NCBI RefSeq assembly: GCF_000022065.1
Contig: NC_011898.1
Location: 1,262,001-1,326,000 of the forward strand
Source: Ruminiclostridium cellulolyticum H10
GTDB lineage: Bacteria > Bacillota > Clostridia > Acetivibrionales > DSM-1351
Direction of reading: 5' to 3'
DNA: 64,000 nucleotides
Shown piece by piece: positions 1-7,971 of this stretch; positions within the stretch are counted from its first letter, which is position 1, and each line of letters begins with the position of its first letter. A program made the position numbers and the translations under genes. The notes below the pieces were generated by a model that saw nothing but the letters and a program-made list of their open reading frames with translations, ran no database searches and had not been told where the DNA came from.

Positions 1-40
1 TAAAACATAAGTACAGGATTAGTTAAATCTAAATAAAAGC

Positions 41-87
41 GGAGACCTAAAGAAATGCAAATGCAATTCTTTAGGTCTCCTTTTTTG
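41..87 (+). terminator. Rho-independent terminator
   Basis: A 14-bp perfect stem (41-54 with 67-80, GGAGACCTAAAGAA and its complement) is followed by a T run. It ends a transcription unit that lies left of the window and insulates the ABC importer genes to the right. Confidence 0.9.
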
Positions 88-211
88 TTAAAACATCGCT
101 TTTGTATAGGACTTAGGTAAAAAAATTTCTATCAAAAATATTTGAATAAAGAATAAAGTTTTGAATATTTACATTAAAGATTTTTGGTGCTTAAATTAGA
201 CACAGATAGTC

Positions 212-227
212 AATGAACACTTTCATT
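212..227. promoter_or_regulatory. Candidate operator palindrome
   Basis: AATGAA and TTCATT (212-217 and 222-227) form a perfect inverted repeat with a 4-bp spacer, about 50 bp upstream of the first permease gene. Position and symmetry suit a repressor or activator site for the importer operon. No regulator gene is adjacent in the window, so the cognate protein is unknown. Confidence 0.3.
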
Positions 228-278
228 ATACAATTTCATTATTAGCAGATTTATACTGCTGGAATAGGAGCTAGTTTG

Positions 279-1250
279 ATGCAAACAACGAGAGGCATGG
301 ATGCACCCGCAACTAAAAAGGCAACCTTCAGAAAAAGCGGTAGTTTTCTAAAACATTTTAAAAAGACTTGGCAGTTATACACTTTATTACTGTTACCAAT
401 AATATTTTTAGCTGTATTTAATTATTATCCTATGTATGGGGCTATAATAGCATTTAAAGATTATAATATAAGAGATGGAATATTGGGAAGTCCCTGGGCG
501 GATAATTACGGGTTTGCAAACTTTATAAGATTTTTCGGAAACTACAATTTTATTGAGTGCCTGCGCAATACCTTATGGATATCTATATATTCTATAATTG
601 TCAGTTTTCCGTGTGCAATTATTTTGGCTATAAGCCTTAACTATATTTTGAATGTCAGATATAAAAAAGCTGTACAGCTTATATCGTATTTTCCTTACTT
701 TATATCAACTATAATACTTGTTGGTATGATCAATATTCTTTTTAATACAAAGACAGGAGCCATTGGTAGCATTATTTACAGCTTAACGGGTACAAATGTT
801 CTGGCTAGTGCCTCGGCTTTTCCGTCACTGTATGTATGGTCGGGAATATGGCAATCGGTAGGTTTTAACGCAATTATATATATGGCGGCATTATCTGGAG
901 TAGATATGCAGCTTCATGAAGCTGCTACTGTTGACGGAGCAACTATTTTGCAGCGGATAAGGCATATCGATCTTCCCGCAATAATTCCAACAGCTGTGAT
1001 TTTGCTCATTCTTAATGTTGGAGGTATTTTAAACATTGGGTACGAAAAAGTACTGGCAATGCAGAACCCTAATAATTTGGGTGCATCCGAGATAATATCA
1101 ACCTATGCCTATAAAATTGCACTGGTTGCATCAATACCGGATTTTGCCTATTCAACGGCGATAGGTTTGTTCCAGTCGGGGGTAGGTCTTATATTGCTGC
1201 TGCTTGTGAATAAAATAAGCAGAAAGCTTACCACTGAAAGCTTATGGTAA
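279..1250 (+). CDS. ABC sugar permease, LplB-like (CUT1)
   Basis: Inner-membrane permease of an oligosaccharide ABC importer. The 323-residue protein has about six hydrophobic segments and, near residues 214-235, the EAA loop (EAATVDGA followed by IDLP) that contacts the ATPase. ATG at 279 is preferred over the TTG just before it because AGGAG at 266-270 lies 8 bases upstream. It is followed by a second permease and a lipoprotein; the order permease-permease-binding protein and the sequence style match the LplB/YtcP/LipO group, which takes up complex oligosaccharides. No ATPase gene is present nearby, so a shared MsmX-type ATPase is likely. The substrate is not predictable from sequence. Confidence 0.9.
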   Translation: MQTTRGMDAPATKKATFRKSGSFLKHFKKTWQLYTLLLLPIIFLAVFNYYPMYGAIIAFKDYNIRDGILGSPWADNYGFANFIRFFGNYNFIECLRNTLWISIYSIIVSFPCAIILAISLNYILNVRYKKAVQLISYFPYFISTIILVGMINILFNTKTGAIGSIIYSLTGTNVLASASAFPSLYVWSGIWQSVGFNAIIYMAALSGVDMQLHEAATVDGATILQRIRHIDLPAIIPTAVILLILNVGGILNIGYEKVLAMQNPNNLGASEIISTYAYKIALVASIPDFAYSTAIGLFQSGVGLILLLLVNKISRKLTTESLW

Positions 1251-1305
1251 CAAATACAGGTGTTGATTGAGTTAATACAAATTTTTTATAAAAGGTGGAT
1301 TTGGA

Positions 1306-2196
1306 ATGAAAACCAAATATTGTTTACAGGACAGAATATTTAATAAGGTAAATCATACTCTTCTGGCTATATTTTTGCTGGCTGTGCTATACCCGTTTAT
1401 TTATCTGATAAGCTGCTCCTTTAGCTCAGGTGATGCATTGATGACCGGAAAAGTTAAGTTGTTGCCTGTTGAACCTACATTATTGGGGTATAAGACGGTA
1501 TTTGCCTACCGTCCCATATGGAGCGGGTATTTGAACTCTCTTATTTATATGGTATCAGGAACTATAGTCAGCGTAGTTTTAACTATTATGGCATCTTATC
1601 CGCTTTCAAGGGATGATTTAAAAGGAAAAAAGTTTTTCATGGGATATTTTTTATTTACCATGATGTTTAACGGAGGACTGGTTCCAACATATATGCTGGT
1701 CAAACAATTGCATATGATTGACACCATTTGGGCTATTATATTGCCCACGGCTTTAAGTGCATATAATGTCATTGTTGCCAGAACCTTTTACAGACAGAAT
1801 ATACCTTTAGAATTGTTGGAAGCTTCCAGATTGGACGGCTGTGACGATTTCAGGTTCTTACTTAAAATAGTAATTCCATTGTCAAAGCCCATAATAGCAG
1901 TAATCAGTCTTTGGGTGGCAGTAGCCTTGTGGAATTCATATTTCTCAGCATTGATATATTTGAATTCCGAAGAGAAATATCCTTTGCAGCTTGTTTTAAG
2001 AGGAATTCTTATCATGGGAAGTGCAGATCTGTCACAATCGGGAGTTGATCCTGAAATAAGGCTCAGAAACCAGTATCTTGGTGAAATGCTGAAATACGGT
2101 ACTATAGTAGTAAGCAGTCTTCCGTTAATGATACTCTATCCCTTTGTTCAGAAATATTTTGTAAAGGGAGTTATGATAGGATCAGTAAAAGGCTAA
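1306..2196 (+). CDS. ABC sugar permease, YtcP/LplC-like (CUT1)
   Basis: Second membrane subunit of the importer, 296 residues, with about six membrane segments and an EAA loop (LEASRLDGCDDF then VIPLSKP) in the second half. It ends in the KGVMIGSVKG-type tail typical of MalG-like permeases. AAGGTGG about 10 bases before the ATG serves as ribosome site. It lies 55 bp after the first permease and 80 bp before the binding protein. Family membership is clear; the carried sugar is unknown. Confidence 0.9.
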   Translation: MKTKYCLQDRIFNKVNHTLLAIFLLAVLYPFIYLISCSFSSGDALMTGKVKLLPVEPTLLGYKTVFAYRPIWSGYLNSLIYMVSGTIVSVVLTIMASYPLSRDDLKGKKFFMGYFLFTMMFNGGLVPTYMLVKQLHMIDTIWAIILPTALSAYNVIVARTFYRQNIPLELLEASRLDGCDDFRFLLKIVIPLSKPIIAVISLWVAVALWNSYFSALIYLNSEEKYPLQLVLRGILIMGSADLSQSGVDPEIRLRNQYLGEMLKYGTIVVSSLPLMILYPFVQKYFVKGVMIGSVKG

Positions 2197-2210
2197 AAAG
2201 TGAATAATTA

Positions 2211-2243
2211 GAATATTTTCTTAAGAGCTCAAAGAAAATATTC
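2211..2243 (+). terminator. Intercistronic hairpin before binding-protein gene
   Basis: A 12-bp perfect stem (GAATATTTTCTT, 2211-2222, with 2232-2243) and 9-base loop sits between permease and binding-protein genes. It is followed by TATTATT rather than a T run, so it may act as a 3' stability hairpin or partial terminator that sets the ratio of permease to binding protein. Confidence 0.5.
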
Positions 2244-2276
2244 TATTATTATAAAAACAAAATTAGGAGGAAAGTC

Positions 2277-4034
2277 ATGAAGAAGTTTATATCCAAAGCT
2301 ATTATTTGTGCCACGGTTACAGCCCTGTTATTAACTGGCTGCGGATCGGGGACTAATACTGAAAGCACTGCAAGTTCTTCTGCCGGAAACTCAAGTGTTC
2401 AGGCTCAAAAGTCTGATATTTCATTTCCATTAAAGGAGAAAGCTACATTAACAGCATTCGTAATGACTCCTTACTCTGGTGAAAACGGTGACTATACCAA
2501 CAACTACGTTACCAACTACCTAGAGGAAAAGCAGAATATTAAAATTGATTTCAAGTACTCCGTAACCGGCGATGACGGTAAAACCAAGCTGAACTTGCTT
2601 ATGGCCAGCGGAGAAAAATTGCCTGACATATTTTTATCAACGAAATGGTCCAAAGCCGAAACTATGCTTTATGGTAAGCAAGGACTGATTATACCGTTGA
2701 ATGATTACTTAAAAGATGCACCTAACTGGAATGAATTAAATAGGGTTAGTCCGTTAAGATTGGGAGATATCACAATGCCTGACGGAAACATATATTGCTA
2801 TGGAGACGATAATGAGTGCTTCCATTGTATGTTCCAGTCAAGAATGTGGATTTACAAACCTTGGGTTGATAAACTAATGGGCGGAAAAATGCCTTCCACT
2901 ACAGATGAACTGTATACGTTTTTGAAGGCTGTCAAAGAAAAAGATCCTAACGGCAACGGAAAGGCTGACGAGATTCCCTTCACCGGTAATATTGCTGCCG
3001 GAGGTTGGGCAACTGATCCGACAACCTTTATAACAAATGCGTTTATTCAGAATAATAACATATTGTCAAATACAAACCCTGTAGTAGGGGCAGGATTTGT
3101 TGTAAATAACGGTAAAGTTGAATATCAGTTTACAAAAGACGAATACAAGGATGCCTTAGTATACTTAAACAAGCTTTATAAGGAAGGCTTACTGGATTCA
3201 CAGACCTTTACACAGAATGCGGATCAGCAGAAAGCTACTGTACAAGGAACTCCTCAACTGGCTGCCATGGCACCGGGAGGTTGGTGGCCGTGTAACACAG
3301 ATGAACTTTTGAAGGAGCAGGAAGGTTCATATCAAGATTGGGTGGTTTTAGAGCCTATAAAAGGACCAAACGGAGTACAGCTATCTGCCTACTATCCAAC
3401 AAACTATTTCCAGAGCAACTATGGTCTAGTATCTGCTGACTGTAAAAATCCTGAACTAGCCGTTAAATTCTTTGATTTGCTTGCATCACAAGAAATGACT
3501 CTTATTACACAAAATGGACCACAGGGTATAGCATGGGATTATGTAACAGAAGGTACTTCAATTGCAGGCGGAGAAGCTAAATGGAAGAAAATACCTGCCA
3601 AGAAGTTAAGAAGCAGCCAGATTCCGGATTATTCCGATGAAGGCTTGGATTTTGTAAAATATGTTTGGGATCCAGATGCAGTTATGACTCATAATACAAA
3701 TGAGTTCAGACTTAGCCAGTACTGTGCTAATCCTGAGACCAGCGTTGAGGCATTGTTGTATCAATGCGGTAAAGCATATTCAAAATACAAACCTGACGAC
3801 GCTACAATGCTTCCAAACCTCGCCTACTCGGAAGAGGATGCTAAGAAAATTGCCGACTACACAGTTTCAATAGGTAAATTTGTAAATCAGGCTACTGTTC
3901 AGTTTATTACAGGTGACCTGGATATTAATACATGGCAAAATTATGTAGACAAGATTAATAGTATGGATTTGAAGGGATACCTAGCTATTCAACAAAATGC
4001 ATACGACCAATATGCAAAAAGTTTAAACAAATAG
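2277..4034 (+). CDS. Extracellular solute-binding lipoprotein (LipO-like)
   Basis: Lipid-anchored substrate receptor of the upstream importer, 585 residues, the large size typical of LipO-type family 1 binding proteins. The signal peptide ends in a lipobox (LLTGC, Cys at residue 22), followed by a Ser/Thr-rich linker and the two-lobed binding fold. AGGAGG directly upstream supports the ATG. Many aromatic residues in the mature part suit carbohydrate stacking. It is the last gene before a strong terminator, so the operon is permease, permease, receptor. The ligand is unknown; a plant polysaccharide oligomer is a guess from the organism type. Confidence 0.9.
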   Translation: MKKFISKAIICATVTALLLTGCGSGTNTESTASSSAGNSSVQAQKSDISFPLKEKATLTAFVMTPYSGENGDYTNNYVTNYLEEKQNIKIDFKYSVTGDDGKTKLNLLMASGEKLPDIFLSTKWSKAETMLYGKQGLIIPLNDYLKDAPNWNELNRVSPLRLGDITMPDGNIYCYGDDNECFHCMFQSRMWIYKPWVDKLMGGKMPSTTDELYTFLKAVKEKDPNGNGKADEIPFTGNIAAGGWATDPTTFITNAFIQNNNILSNTNPVVGAGFVVNNGKVEYQFTKDEYKDALVYLNKLYKEGLLDSQTFTQNADQQKATVQGTPQLAAMAPGGWWPCNTDELLKEQEGSYQDWVVLEPIKGPNGVQLSAYYPTNYFQSNYGLVSADCKNPELAVKFFDLLASQEMTLITQNGPQGIAWDYVTEGTSIAGGEAKWKKIPAKKLRSSQIPDYSDEGLDFVKYVWDPDAVMTHNTNEFRLSQYCANPETSVEALLYQCGKAYSKYKPDDATMLPNLAYSEEDAKKIADYTVSIGKFVNQATVQFITGDLDINTWQNYVDKINSMDLKGYLAIQQNAYDQYAKSLNK

Positions 4035-4056
4035 AAAAATATATTTATTTTCCGAT

Positions 4057-4088
4057 AAAGCCCTTACGGATTTTGTAAGGGCTTTATT
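4057..4088 (+). terminator. Rho-independent terminator of importer operon
   Basis: An 11-bp stem (AAAGCCCTTAC, 4057-4067, with 4075-4085) is closed by a 7-base loop and followed by TTTA. It lies 22 bp after the binding-protein stop. Confidence 0.8.
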
Positions 4089-4172
4089 TAAATAATTGTT
4101 CAAACGTATTTCAGTTTCAGATTAAATATGATTAAATATAAGTACCAATACCATAAACTAGGCAGGTAGCCG

Positions 4173-5732
4173 ATGAATAAAAAAAATATATATATCTTGC
4201 TTTGCTTTTTGTCCATTTTAATATTATTCGGGTGCTCTGTAAAAAGTGAACCGGTAAAACTGTACTATTATTACTTCAATGCCTGCGGGGCATGTAATGA
4301 AAGCGAAGAGTTTTATAATATGGCAGACTCTGTTTTAGAGGGTATAGACAAATCCGAATATGAGATTATTACAGTTAACACTTTTAAGGAATCAATGCCG
4401 GAAAGCCTTAAGCTTTTTCTGGAAGCCAATAGCATCAAAACTGAAGACGTCAGCTACCCTATGCTTACCTCCGGAAACAATTATATAACGGGTCTGGAAG
4501 ATATAGAAAAAAATATGAGAGAGCTTTTGCTAAGCAGCATCAATAAAAAGAGTTTTAATCAGGGCCAGGGAGGCCGGGAATCCACAGGGAACTCTTACAA
4601 ACAGGAGGGTGCCTATAAAAGTGGACCGAGTAAGGCTGACAAAAACAGCTCATATTTTGTATATTTCTATACTTCATCATGCAGAGATTGCAAAAATACT
4701 GAGAATTTTTTAAAGACCCTTTCCAGTGGGTACAAGTTGAACGTTGGAGAAAAGGATGTAAATTCCCGGCTGGTAATAGATCATAAAAATATTACGCAGG
4801 AAAATAATCTGGCACTGTTACAAAGTCTTTTTGAATATTATGATGTTCCAAAAGACAAACGTGAAGTTCCTGTTATGTTTTATTCAAAGGGATATATTAA
4901 CGGATATGACAATATAAAAAAGAATATTGAAAAAATAATAATTAAGGGAGAGGCTTTAAATTTTGACTATGACAGGCTAAGCAGGGAAAATAATATAAAA
5001 AACCTGACACCCGAAAATATTCCGGGTATTTTCCTTACCGGCCTTATAAATGGCTTTAATCCTTGTTCTATATCTATGCTTTTTTTGCTTTTATCCCTTG
5101 TAATTTCTAAAAAGTCAAATATTTTAAAAATTGGCTTCAGCTACGTAGCTGGTAAGATGGCAGCATATTTTTCATTTGGAATAGCTGCTTACAACATTAT
5201 CACCATTGTAGATTCAACGGCATTCAGAAATGTGCAATACGGTATAAGTATTTTCATGATTATAGTGTCATTGATATTGGCATTATTGAATTTTAGAGAT
5301 GCCTATTGGGCTAGAAAAGAAATGTATAAAAACGTAAAAATGCAACTACCGGGCTCATTGAGGAAATATAACCACAGGATTATAACTTTTTTTGCCGAAA
5401 AAGCTGATTCAGGCTGGACTGTTTTTTTTATTTTCATTTTAGGAGTTATAATTTCCCTCGGTGAATTTTTATGTACAGGTCAGATATATGTTGCTACTAT
5501 CGTATATCTTGCACAGAATACGTCAGGATTGGCAGGGATTACCGTCTTTTCATTCGTTTCATATGTATTAGCGGCTTCCTTACCATTAATTATACTGGTT
5601 GTCCTTATTAACAGGACAAAAAAATTATTGCTTATATCAGAGTTCGTAAGAAAGTATCTGCCTGTAATAAAGGTTATATTTGGAGTTACATTTCTTATAT
5701 TCGGCCTCATCTTTGTTACATATATTATTTAG
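4173..5732 (+). CDS. Thioredoxin-like/CcdA-like membrane fusion protein
   Basis: A 519-residue probable thiol-disulfide relay. It starts with a signal segment ending in a lipobox-like LFGC (Cys21). A first thioredoxin-like stretch carries CGAC at 38-41; a second, after a Gly/Ser-rich linker, carries CRDC near 170-173. From about residue 280 there are roughly six membrane helices with an NPC motif near 294, as in the CcdA/DsbD electron-transfer domain. Classical DsbD has its thioredoxin domain at the C terminus; here two outer domains precede the membrane part. I infer export of reducing equivalents to surface proteins. The partner proteins are not evident. No clear ribosome site precedes the ATG except AGGTAG. 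Confidence 0.75.
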   Translation: MNKKNIYILLCFLSILILFGCSVKSEPVKLYYYYFNACGACNESEEFYNMADSVLEGIDKSEYEIITVNTFKESMPESLKLFLEANSIKTEDVSYPMLTSGNNYITGLEDIEKNMRELLLSSINKKSFNQGQGGRESTGNSYKQEGAYKSGPSKADKNSSYFVYFYTSSCRDCKNTENFLKTLSSGYKLNVGEKDVNSRLVIDHKNITQENNLALLQSLFEYYDVPKDKREVPVMFYSKGYINGYDNIKKNIEKIIIKGEALNFDYDRLSRENNIKNLTPENIPGIFLTGLINGFNPCSISMLFLLLSLVISKKSNILKIGFSYVAGKMAAYFSFGIAAYNIITIVDSTAFRNVQYGISIFMIIVSLILALLNFRDAYWARKEMYKNVKMQLPGSLRKYNHRIITFFAEKADSGWTVFFIFILGVIISLGEFLCTGQIYVATIVYLAQNTSGLAGITVFSFVSYVLAASLPLIILVVLINRTKKLLLISEFVRKYLPVIKVIFGVTFLIFGLIFVTYII

Positions 5733-5783
5733 CGCCTAAGTACACAAATCATGTTAAAACTTAATCAATGGAGAGAGACAGCT

Positions 5784-6098
5784 ATGTTTAAAAAAAGAAA
5801 AAACAAGGACCCCAAAATTATAGTATCTATTTTCAATAGTGATAATGAGTTGCTGTTCAATGGGGAATTGAATTCAGTACCTATAAAAGAGACTGTAATC
5901 ATCAAAAAGAGCATTGAATTTTTTGATGATCACAACCCCTGTTATATACATCGGGGAGCTGTAACTGTAAGGTTATTGAGCGAAATAGAAGCTTATCTGA
6001 AAATGCATAGAGAGGAAGATTTCACCGTTGGCCGACATAACGGAAGTGTAGTTGATTATATTGATATAGACGGCATACACCGCATGGAAATTTCCTGA
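5784..6098 (+). CDS. Small hypothetical protein
   Basis: A 104-residue acidic/basic mixed protein that I do not recognise. The frame opens at 5751, but the ATG at 5784 has GGAGAGAG 6 bases upstream and gives the charged start MFKKRKNK, so that start is chosen. No signal peptide or membrane segment is visible. It follows the thioredoxin-like membrane protein by about 50 bp and may be cotranscribed. An IS110-type element begins shortly after its stop. Confidence 0.55.
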   Translation: MFKKRKNKDPKIIVSIFNSDNELLFNGELNSVPIKETVIIKKSIEFFDDHNPCYIHRGAVTVRLLSEIEAYLKMHREEDFTVGRHNGSVVDYIDIDGIHRMEIS

Positions 6099-6237
6099 TT
6101 ATAATGAAAGACTCAAAGGAGCATTCCTGTAAGTAAGAAAAATGGTCTTTGAAAAAATTAATACCCTCACGTAAAATATGAAATGTGCTGAACACCACAA
6201 ATGAAGGCACAAATCAAATAAACGGAGGGTAACTAAT

Positions 6238-7521
6238 ATGAATTGTACACAAAACAATAAGTTAATGCAAATCACACCTGAAACAATGGTGGTTGGAGTA
6301 GATATCGGTAGCGAGGTCCACTTCGCCAGGGCTTTTGATTTCAGAGGATTTGAATTTTCTAAAAGAGCATTTAGGTTTGAGAATACAAGAGAGGGTTTCA
6401 ATGCCTTTGATATTTGGGTTACAGACCTGATGAAGAGAAATCAAAAGACAAAAACATTCGTAGGAATGGAGCCCACCGGGCATTACTGGTATGGGTTTGG
6501 AAGTCACTTGCAGAACATGGGTGTAGAGTTTGGTATGGTTAATCCTTACCATGTAAAACGCTCAAAGGAACTAGATGATAACACCCCAAGCAAGCATGAC
6601 CGTAAAGATCCAAAAACGATTGCAATGCTAGTCAAGGACGGAAGATATCTAATACCGTACATGCCTGAAGGTGTATATCGAGAAATAAGAAATCTGATGG
6701 AATTACGCAGGCAAAATGTTGTGCAGTTGATTAGCATACAAAATAGAGTAAAACGATGGTTAGCAATATACTTTCCTGAGTTTAGTACTGTTTTCAAGAA
6801 ATGGACTGGAAAGGCGGCGTTGCTTACACTGAAGCATTTTCCTACTCCACAGGCAGTAATTAAAACAGGTGAGGAAAAAATAGTAGCAACATGGAAAGAG
6901 GAAGTCAAAAGAGCGGTTGGACATAAACATGCCCAGAAGCTCATAAAAGCAGCAGAAGAATCCATTGGACTAAAGCATGGTCTGGAATCAGCAGTTCTGG
7001 AGATTGAAACTCTTCTAGACGAATATATGATTCATGGTCACAGGCTTGAGCTGATAATGCAAAAAGTAGAAGCACAAGTAAAAGAAATTCCGAGTGCAAG
7101 TATGCTTTTAGGTATAAAAGGAATAGGAATTGTAGCTGTGGCAGGGTTCTTAGGTGCTGTAGGAGATATTAGTAGATTTGATGCTCCAGAGCAAATAGTA
7201 AAACTATTTGGGTTAAACCTAAGAGAAAACAGCTCTGGCAAGCATCAAGGCAAAACAACAATAACCAGAAGGGGACGCTCTGACGGCAGATATGCCATAT
7301 TTCAAGCAGTATTGCCATTAGTAGCTAGAAACCCTGAATTTAGGCAGTTGCACCTATACTACATTAATAGAGATAACAAGCCACTTAAGAAAATGCAGTC
7401 AATAGTAGCCTTATGCGGCAAGTTGATAAGAGTATTTTATGCAATACTAAAAACAGGTAGCCACTATGATGCTGAAAAGATGATGAACGATATTAAAAGA
7501 CCAATGATGAAGGCAGCATAG
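6238..7521 (+). CDS. IS110-family RNA-guided transposase/recombinase
   Basis: A 427-residue DEDD-type recombinase. The N-terminal RuvC-like domain shows the four acidic residues at D22 (GVDIG), E78 (GMEPTGHYW), D121 and D124 (KHDRKD). The C-terminal Transposase_20 region begins near LLGIKGIG and includes an SG pair in ENSSGKHQGK, the likely nucleophilic serine. Full length and undamaged, so probably active or recently inserted. AACGGAGGG lies about 9 bases before the ATG. IS110 recombinases use an element-encoded bridge RNA to pair donor and target; the candidate RNA lies directly downstream. Confidence 0.93.
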   Translation: MNCTQNNKLMQITPETMVVGVDIGSEVHFARAFDFRGFEFSKRAFRFENTREGFNAFDIWVTDLMKRNQKTKTFVGMEPTGHYWYGFGSHLQNMGVEFGMVNPYHVKRSKELDDNTPSKHDRKDPKTIAMLVKDGRYLIPYMPEGVYREIRNLMELRRQNVVQLISIQNRVKRWLAIYFPEFSTVFKKWTGKAALLTLKHFPTPQAVIKTGEEKIVATWKEEVKRAVGHKHAQKLIKAAEESIGLKHGLESAVLEIETLLDEYMIHGHRLELIMQKVEAQVKEIPSASMLLGIKGIGIVAVAGFLGAVGDISRFDAPEQIVKLFGLNLRENSSGKHQGKTTITRRGRSDGRYAIFQAVLPLVARNPEFRQLHLYYINRDNKPLKKMQSIVALCGKLIRVFYAILKTGSHYDAEKMMNDIKRPMMKAA

Positions 7522-7866
7522 CCTACTGATTTGAGGACTATGCCATAAAGAATCTGAAACCAATGACTGCGAGTAACGGATATATGGTAAGAAAAAGTGA
7601 TGTTTAAAGTGTATCGATTAGTTTTAGAAGAGCATTGACAATTGAGAGCCGGGATAGTCAGGTTGAATATTTTCCATTAGGGCACGACCCAGTTTAGGAG
7701 CATGACTGACATTCCACCTCTGGACAAGACAGGACGAAGGAATTTAGGGCATGACCCAGTGAGACATAGGAGGTTTGTCGCCAGAGACATGTGGAAGCCA
7801 TTGGCGTGATAGCAAAAAACAAGCGCAGTCTAGCCGAAGGCTAACCAGTATAATCCAGTATTATAC
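7522..7866 (+). ncRNA. Candidate IS110 bridge RNA region
   Basis: About 340 bases of non-coding DNA after the transposase stop hold ordered structure. Two 17-base copies of TTAGGGCAYGACCCAGT (7677-7693 and 7744-7760) differ at one position. ATTCC/GGAAT (7711-7715, 7739-7743) and CGCCA/TGGCG (7779-7783, 7802-7806) can pair, each enclosing a long loop. Near the end lie a TAGCC-GAA-GGCTA hairpin (7831-7843) and a GTATAAT/ATTATAC hairpin (7848-7866). IS1111-type elements encode their bridge RNA in the right end, with a target-binding and a donor-binding loop; two stems and a repeated motif fit that plan. Exact RNA ends are not known. Confidence 0.55.
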
Positions 7867-7971
7867 TAATACAGAATATTTGTCCAAATAACGCTCTCGG
7901 GTTGATATGAAATTCTAAGATTAAGCGAGATAATACGAGTAAATGAAAGATATTATAAGGAGGAATTATTA

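Larger units (their letters stand above)
6099..7866 (+). mobile_element. IS110-family (IS1111-like) insertion sequence
   Basis: The element contains one transposase gene and a long non-coding right flank. IS110 elements usually lack terminal inverted repeats and target duplications, so the ends cannot be fixed by eye; the coordinates are outer limits set by the preceding stop codon and a hairpin at 7848-7866. A long 3' non-coding end suits the IS1111 subgroup. It separates the thioredoxin-like gene pair from the GH95 gene. Confidence 0.6.

Noticed and set aside
6546-6965. 139-codon minus-strand frame within the IS element
   Set aside because: It is antisense to the DEDD transposase, with Cys/Ser-rich low-quality composition and no ribosome site.
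7677-7760. Two copies of a 17-base repeat as a possible CRISPR or terminal repeat
   Set aside because: Only two copies, inside the non-coding end of an IS110-type element and with internal stems; a bridge RNA explains them better.
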